Below are positions 41,964-49,265 of a stretch of DNA of 53,141 bases, piece after piece (the first letter of the stretch is position 1; each line of letters opens with the position of its first letter). The stretch comes from Oscillibacter valericigenes (GTDB taxonomy: Bacteria > Bacillota > Clostridia > Oscillospirales > Oscillospiraceae): NCBI RefSeq assembly GCF_021531315.1, contig NZ_JAFBIQ010000016.1, forward strand, positions 1-53,141, written 5' to 3'. The notes under the pieces were generated by a model. It did not search any database. It saw only the letters and a list, made by a program, of their open reading frames with translations, and had not been told where the DNA came from. The position numbers and the translations under genes were made by a program.

Positions 41964-42620
41964 ATGGAACGCATACTGACACAACTCCCATTTTGGTCAT
42001 CCTTGACCGAACACGAAATGGAAACGCTACGCCGAAGTGCCTTTGTCCGTCATTATGAAAAGGGGGCGTTCGTACACAGCAGCGACAACGAATGTCTTGG
42101 AATGCTGTTCGTCCTTTCCGGCGAGATCCGCACCTATCTTCTCTCCGAGGAGGGTCGGGAGGTAACGCTGTTCCGCCTGTATCCGGGCGAACTATGCGTG
42201 CTCTCTGCCTCCTGCGTGATCAGTCAGATCACCTTTGATACACAAATGACCGCAGGACCGGATACGGACGTTCTGATTATCCCCGCAAATATCATTGCTG
42301 CGCTCAAGGAGAAAAATCTATATGTCCGCTGCTTCCTCTATGAGTTGGCAACGAAACGGTTTTCTGATGTGATGTGGGCGATGCAGCAGATCATGTTCAA
42401 GGGGTTGGATCGGCGACTGGCAGAATTTCTCCTTGCCGAAGCGGAGCGCACCGGCTCCGACACGATACGCATGACCCATGAGCAGATCGCCCAGCACATC
42501 AGCTCGGCGCGGGAGGCGGTGGCACGGATGCTCAAAAGCTTCTCGGAGGACGGGCTTGTGGAGCTGAAGCGCGGCGCGATCACGCTGCGGGATAAGAGCA
42601 GCCTAAACCGCTTGAAATAA
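41964..42620 (+). CDS. Crp/Fnr-family transcriptional regulator
   Basis: 218 residues. A cyclic-nucleotide-binding-like sensor (LGMLFVLSGEIRTYLLSEEG, VTLFRLYPGELCVLSAS) is followed by a long helix and a Crp-type winged helix (MTHEQIAQHISSAREAVARM). Its recognition helix keeps R-E-x3-R, the residues with which E. coli CRP reads TGTGA; matching TGTGAC palindromes stand before the next two units. No FNR-type N-terminal cysteine cluster is present, so a sulfur, redox or heme signal could be sensed through cysteines at CVLSASC. The ATG at 41964 is coupled to the NifX-like gene, which ends two bases upstream. Confidence 0.9.
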   Translation: MERILTQLPFWSSLTEHEMETLRRSAFVRHYEKGAFVHSSDNECLGMLFVLSGEIRTYLLSEEGREVTLFRLYPGELCVLSASCVISQITFDTQMTAGPDTDVLIIPANIIAALKEKNLYVRCFLYELATKRFSDVMWAMQQIMFKGLDRRLAEFLLAEAERTGSDTIRMTHEQIAQHISSAREAVARMLKSFSEDGLVELKRGAITLRDKSSLNRLK

Positions 42621-42661
42621 TGTGACTTTGTCACAGAACGAAATCATAATTCCGATATAAT
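42621..42661 (+). promoter_or_regulatory. Crp-type operator and promoter of the superoxide reductase gene
   Basis: TGTGACTTTGTCACA (42621-42635) is a perfect 15-base palindrome, followed by a consensus TATAAT (42656-42661). With a start site about seven bases after the -10, the palindrome is centred near -40, the class II activator position. No -35 is visible, which fits activator-dependence. It starts right after the stop codon of the Crp-type gene. Confidence 0.85.
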
Positions 42662-42730
42662 GAAAGCAGCCATCCTTAAAGCTGCTTTGAAATTCACGCG
42701 AAAAACTATGAAAGAAAAAGGAGAATCATC

Positions 42731-43105
42731 ATGGAGCAGAAGTTTTACATTTGCAAGCATTGCGGCAACATCATTGCCAAGGTCAAGGACACAGGCGTTC
42801 CCGTCATCTGCTGCGGCGAGCCCATGAGCGAGATCGTTCCCGGTACCACCGACGCCGCCGTGGAGAAGCATGTTCCCGTCTGGACGGTGGAGAACGGCGT
42901 CGTCCATGTGAAGGTCGGCTCTGTGGAGCATCCCATGCTGCCGGAGCACTACATTGAGTGGGTGTCCCTCCACACCAAGCAGGGCAACCAGCGTAAGGAA
43001 CTGCGTCCCGGCGAGAAGCCCGAGGTCTGCTTCGCCCTCTGTGAGGGGGACGAGGTGGAGGCGGTCTACGCCTACTGCAACCTCCACAGCCTTTGGAAAG
43101 CATAA
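42731..43105 (+). CDS. dfx: Desulfoferrodoxin (superoxide reductase)
   Basis: 124 residues, ATG with AAAAGGAGAATCATC upstream. The N-terminal rubredoxin-like domain has CKHCGNIIAKV and CCGEPM (four cysteines, center I). The C-terminal neelaredoxin domain carries the center II ligands: EKHVPVW, VEHPMLPEHYIEW, CFALCEGD and YCNLHSLW (four His and one Cys). It reduces superoxide to peroxide in strict anaerobes, taking electrons from rubredoxin or ferredoxin. It is a single-gene unit under a Crp-type operator, closed by a strong terminator. Confidence 0.96.
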   Translation: MEQKFYICKHCGNIIAKVKDTGVPVICCGEPMSEIVPGTTDAAVEKHVPVWTVENGVVHVKVGSVEHPMLPEHYIEWVSLHTKQGNQRKELRPGEKPEVCFALCEGDEVEAVYAYCNLHSLWKA

Positions 43106-43116
43106 TTCATCCGCTT

Positions 43117-43153
43117 AAAATCCGGTGCTGAAAAAAGCACCGGATTTTTTTCA
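43117..43153 (+). terminator. Terminator of the superoxide reductase gene
   Basis: AAAATCCGGTGC pairs with GCACCGGATTTT over an eight-base loop and is followed by TTTT. It lies 12 bases after the stop codon. Confidence 0.92.
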
Positions 43154-43157
43154 CCAA

Positions 43158-43199
43158 TGTGACTTCGTTACAGAAGGCCGGGGCGGAGCCTGCTATGAT
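43158..43199 (+). promoter_or_regulatory. Second Crp-type operator and promoter (FTR/thioredoxin operon)
   Basis: TGTGACTTCGTTACA (43158-43172) with -10 TATGAT (43194-43199). With flanks it matches the first operator in 18 of 20 bases (AATGTGACTTyGTyACAGAA). The distance from palindrome centre to the last base of the -10 is 34, against 33 at the first site. The two units therefore look like one regulon of the adjacent Crp-type protein. Confidence 0.85.
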
Positions 43200-43237
43200 A
43201 AGGCCATCACAAAGAAACAGGGAAAGAGGGAACTGAT

Positions 43238-43441
43238 ATGAAAATCAAGCTCAATTCCGATCAGGAGGTCGTGAACACCATCCGCGAGGGCCTGAAGCGC
43301 ACCGGCGGGTACTGCCCCTGCCGCGTGGAACGCACGGAGGAAAACAGATGTATGTGTCAGGAGTTCAAGGAGCAGATCGCCGACCCTGATTTCGAGGGCT
43401 ACTGCCACTGTATGCTCTACTACAAGTCCCTGAAGGACTGA
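43238..43441 (+). CDS. Ferredoxin-thioredoxin reductase catalytic-subunit-like protein
   Basis: 67 residues, ATG with AAAGAGGGAACTG upstream. Cysteines occur as YCPCRV, RCMCQEF and YCHCMLY, the CPC ... CxC ... CHC arrangement of the FTR beta subunit, whose [4Fe-4S] cluster and neighbouring disulfide reduce thioredoxin with ferredoxin electrons. At 67 residues it is shorter than plant or cyanobacterial FTR (about 110) but keeps the motif order. Directly downstream are ferredoxin, a membrane FeS protein and thioredoxin, the partners such an enzyme needs. Confidence 0.88.
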   Translation: MKIKLNSDQEVVNTIREGLKRTGGYCPCRVERTEENRCMCQEFKEQIADPDFEGYCHCMLYYKSLKD

Positions 43442-43453
43442 GGGGGGAACGCT

Positions 43454-43657
43454 GTGCTGTCAAAACGATTGGCCGCTGTGGACACGACGCGATGCGTCGC
43501 CTGCGGCGTGTGTGAAAATACCTGCCCCTTGGGGGCTGTCAAGGTGCGCCGGGGCTGTTACGCCGCCGTGGAGGCGGAACGCTGCGTGGGCTGCGGCAAG
43601 TGCGCAAAGTTCTGTCCCGTGGGCTGCATCGAGGTGAAAGCGAGGGACGAGGCATGA
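43454..43657 (+). CDS. 2[4Fe-4S] ferredoxin
   Basis: 67 residues from a GTG with GAGGGGGGAAC upstream. Two clusters: CVACGVCENTCPLGA and CVGCGKCAKFCPVGC, both C-x2-C-x2-C-x3-C-P. It is small and soluble. It lies 12 bases after the FTR-like gene and its stop overlaps the next start by four bases, so it is the natural electron donor in this operon. Confidence 0.93.
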   Translation: MLSKRLAAVDTTRCVACGVCENTCPLGAVKVRRGCYAAVEAERCVGCGKCAKFCPVGCIEVKARDEA

Positions 43658-44232
43658 AGAAAGCAAAGCATTGGTACGACTATCTCTGGGTATATGCCAT
43701 CATTTATTTTGCACTGGGCTTTTTCAACATCCTCTTTGCGTGGCTGGGCATGATCGACTTCCTGCTGCCGCTGATCTTAGCCATCTTCGGCGGGAACAAA
43801 TTCTTCTGCAACCACCTCTGCGGACGGGGGCAGCTGTTCAGCAAGCTGGGGACAGACCTTAAATGCTCCCGCTGCAAGCCCACGCCCCGCTGGATGTCCT
43901 CCAAGTGGTTCCGCTACGGCTTTTTGATCTTCTTCCTGACCATGTTCGGCAACATGGTGTTCCAGACCTATCTGGTCGCTGCGGGTGCTGCGTCCCTGCG
44001 GGAGGCCGTCAAGCTGTTCTGGACCTTCCGGGTGCCGTGGGGCTGGACTTACACAGCCGGTACGGTCGCTGATTGGGTGGCACAGTTCAGCTTCGGCTTT
44101 TACAGTCTCATGCTGACCTCTCTGCTCATCGGCCTCATCGTCATGGTGCTCTACAAGCCCCGTACATGGTGCGCCTTCTGCCCGATGGGAACCATGACGC
44201 AGGGTATTTGCAAGCTGAAAAACAAAGACTGA
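43654..44232 (+). CDS. Membrane 4Fe-4S protein (NapH/YccM-like)
   Basis: 192 residues. About four membrane helices (YAIIYFALGFFNILFAWL, DFLLPLILAIFGG, YGFLIFFLTMFGNMVFQ, SLMLTSLLIGLIVMVL) with cysteine groups CNHLCGRGQLF, CSRCKP and CAFCPMGT, which recall the polyferredoxin NapH group. It may connect menaquinone or another membrane donor to the ferredoxin. The ATG overlaps the ferredoxin stop (ATGA). It is followed, 28 bases on, by thioredoxin. Confidence 0.85.
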   Translation: MKKAKHWYDYLWVYAIIYFALGFFNILFAWLGMIDFLLPLILAIFGGNKFFCNHLCGRGQLFSKLGTDLKCSRCKPTPRWMSSKWFRYGFLIFFLTMFGNMVFQTYLVAAGAASLREAVKLFWTFRVPWGWTYTAGTVADWVAQFSFGFYSLMLTSLLIGLIVMVLYKPRTWCAFCPMGTMTQGICKLKNKD

Positions 44233-44260
44233 CAATATACAAATGAAAGGAGCCTTTCTC

Positions 44261-44581
44261 ATGGCTGAACTGAACATCACTTCTCTGAATTTTGAAAACG
44301 AGGTACTGAATTCCGATAAGCCCGTCCTGCTGGACTTCTATGCCGACTGGTGCGGCCCCTGCAAGATGCTCGCCCCTGTGCTCCACGAGATCGCTGAGGA
44401 AAACGCCGGAACCCTCAAGGTGGGCAAGATCAATGTGGACGAGCAGATGGAGCTGGCGATGCGTTTTCAGGTATCCAGCATCCCCATGCTTGTGGTATTC
44501 AAGGACGGCAAGGCCGTGGCCAAATCGGTCGGCTACCGGCCCAAGGCGGAGATCGCCGCCATGGTGGAGGGCGTAAGATGA
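44261..44581 (+). CDS. trxA: Thioredoxin
   Basis: 106 residues, ATG with GAAAGGAGCC upstream (the frame is open six codons further). The active site is DWCGPCKM near residue 30, the cis-proline patch is SSIPMLVVF, and the fold is full length. It is the likely substrate of the FTR-like protein, and its last four bases overlap the next start. Confidence 0.96.
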   Translation: MAELNITSLNFENEVLNSDKPVLLDFYADWCGPCKMLAPVLHEIAEENAGTLKVGKINVDEQMELAMRFQVSSIPMLVVFKDGKAVAKSVGYRPKAEIAAMVEGVR

Positions 44582-46272
44582 AGGTTGTGATCGTAGGCGG
44601 TGTGGCGGGCGGTGCGTCTGCCGCCGCCCGCATCCGCCGTTTGGATGAACACGCGCAGATCATCATGATCGAGCGCAGCGGCTATGTGTCCTACGCCAAC
44701 TGCGGCCTGCCCTACTATGTGGGCGGCGTGATCGTGGATCGGGACGAGCTGACGCTGCAAACTCCAGAGAGCTTCTGGGATCGTTTTCGCATTGATGTAC
44801 GAGTACGGCAGGAAGTAACTGCGATCAATCCCGCAGAGAAAACCGTCACTGTCCGCACACTGGACAGCGGGAAGATCTATACAGAAACCTATGACAAGCT
44901 GCTTCTTGCCCCCGGCGCAAAGCCGACGGTTCCCGCCCTCTCCGGTGTGGACAGCGAGCGGGTATTTACCCTGCGGACCGTGGAGGACACCCTCCGCATC
45001 CGCCGCTTCATCGAGGAAGAAAAGCCCAAGACCGCTGTTTTGGCTGGCGGCGGCTTTATCGGTCTGGAAATGGCGGAAAACCTTGCGGAAATGGGCATCG
45101 CCGTCACCATCGTCCAGCGGCCCAAGCAGCTTTTGGCCCCGCTGGATGCGGATATGGCGAGCTTTATCCATGCGGAAATGCGCGCCCACGGCGTGACCCT
45201 GCGGCTGGGCGAGACGGTGGAGGGCTTTCGGCAGGAGGGCAGCGAGATGGTGACGCTGCTGGCGGGAAACGAGCCGCTGCGCTCTGACATGGTGCTGCTG
45301 GCCATCGGCGTCACCCCGGACACCCATTTGGCAAAGGAGGCCGGGCTGGACTTGGGCATCCGGGGCAGCATCGTTGTGAACGAGCGGATGGAGACCTCCG
45401 TGCCGGACATCTACGCTGTGGGGGACGCTGTGGAGGTCAGCCATTTCGTGACCGGCCAGAAGGCGCTGATCTCCTTAGCAGGCCCCGCCAACAAGCAGGG
45501 GCGCATTGCCGCCGACAACGTCTGCGGCGGAAACAGCCGCTTTACCGGCTCTCAAGGCTCCTCCGTTTTGAAGGTCTTTGATTTGACGGCGGCCTCCACG
45601 GGCATCAACGAAAAAAACGCCAAGGCGGCGGGCATCGCTTACGAGAAGGTCGTGCTTTTTCCCGCCTCCCACGCTGCCTATTATCCCGGTGCACAGTCCT
45701 TGACGATGAAGGTGCTGTACGAAAAGGAGACTTTGCGGCTGCTCGGTGCGCAGATCGTGGGCCGCGAGGGTGCAGACAAGCGCATCGACGTGCTGGCCAC
45801 CGCCATCCGCGCCGGTATGACAGCTTTGGAACTGACGGAGCTGGACCTCGCCTACGCGCCGCCCTATTCCTCCGCCAAGGACCCGGTGAATATGGCGGGC
45901 TTTATGATCGAGGACTTGGAGAGCGGGAAGGTGCGCCAGTTTCATTGGGATGAGGTCGCCGACCTGCCCCGCGACGGCAGCGCGGCGCTGCTGGATGTCC
46001 GAACGGAGTGGGAGTATCAGCGGGGCCATTTGGACGGCTTTCGGAACATTCCTGTGGACGATCTGCGGGAGCATTTGGACGAGTTAGAGCGGGACAAGCC
46101 TGTCTATATGAATTGCCAGACAGGACTTCGCAGCTATCTGGCCTGTCGGCTTTTGACGCAATACGGTTTCACCTGCGCCCACCTTGCCGGTGGATACGGC
46201 TTTTACCGGAGCGTGACGCGGGAGCAGCAGACAGCGCAGAGCGCCTATCCCTGCGGAATGGAGAAGCTATGA
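44578..46272 (+). CDS. CoA-disulfide reductase-like flavoprotein fused to rhodanese
   Basis: 564 residues. The pyridine nucleotide-disulfide oxidoreductase part starts VVIVGGVAGGASAAARIRRL; SYANCGLPYYVGG holds the single redox Cys (about 43) of CoADR; NADH/FAD motifs are LAGGGFIGLEMAENLAEMG and VPDIYAVGDAVEV. From about residue 460 a rhodanese domain follows (ALLDVRTEWEYQRGHLDGF, and the Cys in MNCQTGLRSY). The fusion is known from persulfide or CoA-disulfide reduction. The ATG overlaps thioredoxin, so reduction of CoA persulfide or disulfide is part of the same redox unit. Confidence 0.93.
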   Translation: MKVVIVGGVAGGASAAARIRRLDEHAQIIMIERSGYVSYANCGLPYYVGGVIVDRDELTLQTPESFWDRFRIDVRVRQEVTAINPAEKTVTVRTLDSGKIYTETYDKLLLAPGAKPTVPALSGVDSERVFTLRTVEDTLRIRRFIEEEKPKTAVLAGGGFIGLEMAENLAEMGIAVTIVQRPKQLLAPLDADMASFIHAEMRAHGVTLRLGETVEGFRQEGSEMVTLLAGNEPLRSDMVLLAIGVTPDTHLAKEAGLDLGIRGSIVVNERMETSVPDIYAVGDAVEVSHFVTGQKALISLAGPANKQGRIAADNVCGGNSRFTGSQGSSVLKVFDLTAASTGINEKNAKAAGIAYEKVVLFPASHAAYYPGAQSLTMKVLYEKETLRLLGAQIVGREGADKRIDVLATAIRAGMTALELTELDLAYAPPYSSAKDPVNMAGFMIEDLESGKVRQFHWDEVADLPRDGSAALLDVRTEWEYQRGHLDGFRNIPVDDLREHLDELERDKPVYMNCQTGLRSYLACRLLTQYGFTCAHLAGGYGFYRSVTREQQTAQSAYPCGMEKL

Positions 46273-46361
46273 GTGAAAATCCACTTGGTTTGACGGTTGC
46301 GGCAGGCAAAGGCTTGGACGATTTGCAATGCCCGCGGCTTTTAAGCGAAAATCGCAAGTAG
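46269..46361 (+). CDS. Short coupled frame, probable gene remnant (30 aa)
   Basis: The ATG overlaps the rhodanese fusion stop (ATGA). The product is MSENPLGLTVAAGKGLDDLQ plus CPRLLSENRK. It has no recognisable motif and reads like the start of a larger protein cut off at 46361. The bases that follow, to 46454, hold no gene. Confidence 0.4.
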   Translation: MSENPLGLTVAAGKGLDDLQCPRLLSENRK

Positions 46362-46454
46362 TCTGCTCTCTTAGATCACCTGAGACTGATCCAACTTTAA
46401 GCACACATATAGGAACTTCTCTATATATTTCCGACAAGGCGAGGAATATGTGAA

Positions 46455-46483
46455 TTGACATACGCCGCGAAATTTCCTATACT
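46455..46483 (+). promoter_or_regulatory. Promoter of the degV gene
   Basis: Perfect TTGACA (46455-46460), 17-base spacer, TATACT (46478-46483). The start codon is 62 bases beyond the -10. Confidence 0.88.
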
Positions 46484-46544
46484 GATATTCTAAAGTGCGC
46501 TTCACAGCAGCTTTGCAATCATCAGGCCGGAAAGGATCGGTATT

Positions 46545-47429
46545 ATGCCAGACTATATCATTGCCACATCTTCCACCTCTGATCTCACGAGGGACTATCT
46601 GGACAAGCATGGCATCCCCTTCATCAGTTACAGCTACACGATCGGCGACACGCTGTATGAGGACGACTGCCGCGAGGAATCGCGCGAGGCCGTGTATCAA
46701 GGGATGCGCAACAACGGAGATCGGCTCAAGACCTCCATGATCAACGAGTATATCTACTGTGACTTCTTCACTTCCCTGCTCGCTTCCGGCAAGGATGTCA
46801 TCTTCCTCGATATGTCGCAAAAAATGTCGGTATCCTACCAAAAGGCGCTGCTCGGCGCGGAGATGGCGCGCGCGGCGCACCCCGAGCGCAAGATCTATGT
46901 GATGGATACGCGCTGCATCTCCGGCGGTCTCGGCCTTTTGGTCACGAGCATGGTGGAGCGCATGGAGGCAGGCACAGGCTACGACGAGGTCATTCAGTGG
47001 GGCGAGGCGAACAAGCTGAAGATCGCCCACCGCTTCACCGTGGACGACCTCAACTATCTCAAGGCCGGTGGCCGCGTTTCCAACGCCTCGGCGCTGGTCG
47101 GTTCGCTGCTCGCGGTCAAGCCCGTGCTGTATGTGCCGGACGGCGGCACGCTCGATGTTGCGAAGAAGGTGCGCGGCAGAAAGGCGGCGCTTGCGGAGAT
47201 ATTGCGTGGCATCACGGACGACCTCCGCGAGGTCGACACCAAGGGCCTTGAGATGCGCATTCTCCACGCCGACTGTCTCGCTGACGCCGAATTTGTGCGT
47301 GACGAGGTGCGCGCAGCCTTCCCGGATATGGGCGAGATCGCCATCAGCAGCCTCGGCGTCGTCATCGGCGCGCACTGCGGCCCGGGACTGCTCACCGTGT
47401 TCTACTTCTGTAACGGCAGGAGGCCGTGA
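46545..47429 (+). CDS. DegV family fatty-acid-binding protein
   Basis: 294 residues, ATG with GAAAGGATC upstream. Family marks are IIATSSTSDLTRDYLDKHGI at the start, KTSMINEYIYCDFF, VIFLDMSQKMSVSYQKALL, VMDTRCISGGLGLLVTSM, YLKAGGRVSNASALVGSLLA and ISSLGVVIGAHCGPGLLTVF. DegV/FakB-type proteins hold an acyl chain and present it to FakA for phosphorylation. No FakA-type kinase is nearby. It has its own promoter and terminator. Confidence 0.92.
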   Translation: MPDYIIATSSTSDLTRDYLDKHGIPFISYSYTIGDTLYEDDCREESREAVYQGMRNNGDRLKTSMINEYIYCDFFTSLLASGKDVIFLDMSQKMSVSYQKALLGAEMARAAHPERKIYVMDTRCISGGLGLLVTSMVERMEAGTGYDEVIQWGEANKLKIAHRFTVDDLNYLKAGGRVSNASALVGSLLAVKPVLYVPDGGTLDVAKKVRGRKAALAEILRGITDDLREVDTKGLEMRILHADCLADAEFVRDEVRAAFPDMGEIAISSLGVVIGAHCGPGLLTVFYFCNGRRP

Positions 47430-47516
47430 TGCGCTCCGTGCTGCCGAAAACGGGGAAAGGGCGCGAAGCAATATAAGAGGAAGCCGGCGGGTCTGCCTGC
47501 GGGCGAAATGCACATG

Positions 47517-47556
47517 AAAAACCGCTCACCCCGCGCTGCGGGGTGAGCGGTTTTGT
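47517..47556 (+). terminator. Terminator downstream of degV
   Basis: AAAACCGCTCACCCCGC and GCGGGGTGAGCGGTTTT form a perfect stem (47517-47553) and TTGTCTG follows. It lies about 90 bases after the stop codon. Between them nothing is seen. Confidence 0.9.
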
Positions 47557-47594
47557 CTGAAAGGGATGCCGCGGAGGCGGCAGAACGAGGTCGG

Positions 47595-48010
47595 TCATTG
47601 CAGAACAAGGTTATGGTCCGTATGGTTATCCTTGCATGAGTAGCTGATGCTATAGCTCCCATCAGTCACCCATACAACACAATATGTCCCTGCCTGAAGT
47701 TTAACCTCCGCTCCGCTAAGGAATGGTATTGTAACAATGTCAAAAGGATGACTTGCTGCGCCGGGAATACCGGGTATAGCCTGTGTAGAGTTAATATCTG
47801 GGACATTATTGTTGTGCTCGCCGCTTGTCATATAGTCCAGCTGGATCTCCGCGTAGTAGGCTCTCACATTCGCCCAGTCCGCCGCGACCCTGGCCTTGTG
47901 CAACCGGTCGTTGTAGACCGGGATGGCGATGGCGACCAGCACGGCGATGATGGGACCACGATCAGCATTTCCATCAGCGTGAAGCCCTTTTTGTTTTTCA
48001 GTGCTTTCAT
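47595..48010 (-). pseudogene. Type IV prepilin-like gene with a one-base frameshift
   Basis: From the ATG at 48008-48010 the frame gives MKALKNKKGFTLMEMLIVV, the prepilin-peptidase site (G-F-T-L-x-E) and the start of the hydrophobic helix. At about 47957 one base is missing; in the next frame the helix continues IIAVLVAIAIPVYNDRLHKA and a pilin-like domain (WANVRAYYAEIQLDYMTSGE) runs to a TAA at 47595. The expected junction is VV-A-IIAVLVAIAIP. No other pilus genes lie near. The lesion could be real, phase-variable, or a sequencing error in this run of Gs and Cs. Confidence 0.8.
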
Positions 48011-48098
48011 CGGATGGCACACCGTCCTTTCCTTTCGGAATTTTGGTTTGGGCTCATTTTATACCATGTTTTTAAGCGGAGCGCAAGTGGCAAATGCA

Positions 48099-49265
48099 TC
48101 AAATCCCCTCCGCTGCCGCATCCGGCGCGCAGAGCGGGAGCGTCACGGCCAGCACGCTGCCCGCCTCCGAGCTTTCCTCTACCCAGACGCGGCCGCCGTG
48201 GAGCCGCGCGATCTCCCACACCAGCGGGAGGCCGAGCCCTGCCCCGCCGAGCTCACGGCTGAGGGACTTGTCCACACGGAAAAAGGGTTGGAAGATGCTC
48301 TGCCAAAGCTCCTGCGGGATGCCGCGTCCCGTGTCCGCCACGCGGATGACCGCCTGTCCGTCCCCATGCTGCACGGATACCTTCACCGCGCCGCCGGGAC
48401 GGTTATACTTGACGGCATTTTCCGTGAGATTGAAAAACAGCCGACACAGCAGCATATCGCTGCCCGTGATGGTCAGATCCTCGCCCTCGCGCGAGAGGGA
48501 AACGCCGCTGCGCTCAGCCAGCGTGGCGAGGTCGGCAAACACCTCGTCGATCATGGGCGAGAGCAGAATGACATCGTCGCGCGGCACGGATTGCAGGTCG
48601 CTCATGTCCAGCAGCGCGTGCGTGAGGCGGCTGAGCCGCTGCACCTCGCCCTGCAGGGAGGCGAGAAACGCCGCGCTCTCCGGCAGGATGTCAGGATGCT
48701 CGTCGGGAAAAAGCTCCAGCTGCGTTTGCAGCAGCGTCAGCGGTGTGCGCAGCTCGTGGGCGGCGTTGCCGACGAACTGCCGCTGGGCGTCGAAGCCGCG
48801 GCTGAGGCGCTCGAGCATTTCGTTGAGGGCGTGGGTGAGGGAGCGCAGCTCCGGCAGCGTCTTCTCATCGAGCCGAACCTCGGAGAGGTTGCTCGCCTCC
48901 ACCCGCTCGGCCTGCTGCGCAAAGCGGCGCAGCGGACGCAGCGCGTGTCCGCTGACGAAGTAGGCCAGAATGCCGCCGAGGAGCGTGATCGCCGCCGTGA
49001 TGTACCAGTTGGTCGTGCGGAAACGCTCCTGTGCCCCGCTGACGACGATCGTCAGGCCCTCGCCGGGCGGGATAAGCTGCGGGTCGAAGCCGGCGGTCTC
49101 CCCGTCCTCGAAGACGATGGGGCCGTAGTCCCGGAGTGAATCCGCGATGGAATCCATATAATATACGCCGGACGAGCACAGCAGCAGGTTCACGGAAACG
49201 CAGGTGACGCCAATGAGCAGCACGGTCATCAGCGTGATGCGCCATTGAAGAGAGAGCCTTTTCAT
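48099..49265 (-). CDS. OmpR-type sensor histidine kinase
   Basis: 388 residues. Membrane helices at about 10-30 and 95-115 enclose a short extracellular sensor of about 65 residues. After a HAMP-like segment comes HisKA with GNAAHELRTPLTLLQ (phospho-accepting His), then N box FFNLTENAVKYN, G1 RVADTGRGIPQ, F box FQPFFRV and G2 GAGLGLPLVWEIA. The ATG at 49263-49265 overlaps the response regulator stop. It is on the same transcript as that regulator. Confidence 0.93.
   Translation of the reverse strand: MKRLSLQWRITLMTVLLIGVTCVSVNLLLCSSGVYYMDSIADSLRDYGPIVFEDGETAGFDPQLIPPGEGLTIVVSGAQERFRTTNWYITAAITLLGGILAYFVSGHALRPLRRFAQQAERVEASNLSEVRLDEKTLPELRSLTHALNEMLERLSRGFDAQRQFVGNAAHELRTPLTLLQTQLELFPDEHPDILPESAAFLASLQGEVQRLSRLTHALLDMSDLQSVPRDDVILLSPMIDEVFADLATLAERSGVSLSREGEDLTITGSDMLLCRLFFNLTENAVKYNRPGGAVKVSVQHGDGQAVIRVADTGRGIPQELWQSIFQPFFRVDKSLSRELGGAGLGLPLVWEIARLHGGRVWVEESSEAGSVLAVTLPLCAPDAAAEGI

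Noticed and set aside
47748-49139. 463-residue plus-strand frame
   Set aside because: Antisense of the prepilin and kinase genes; no ribosome site.
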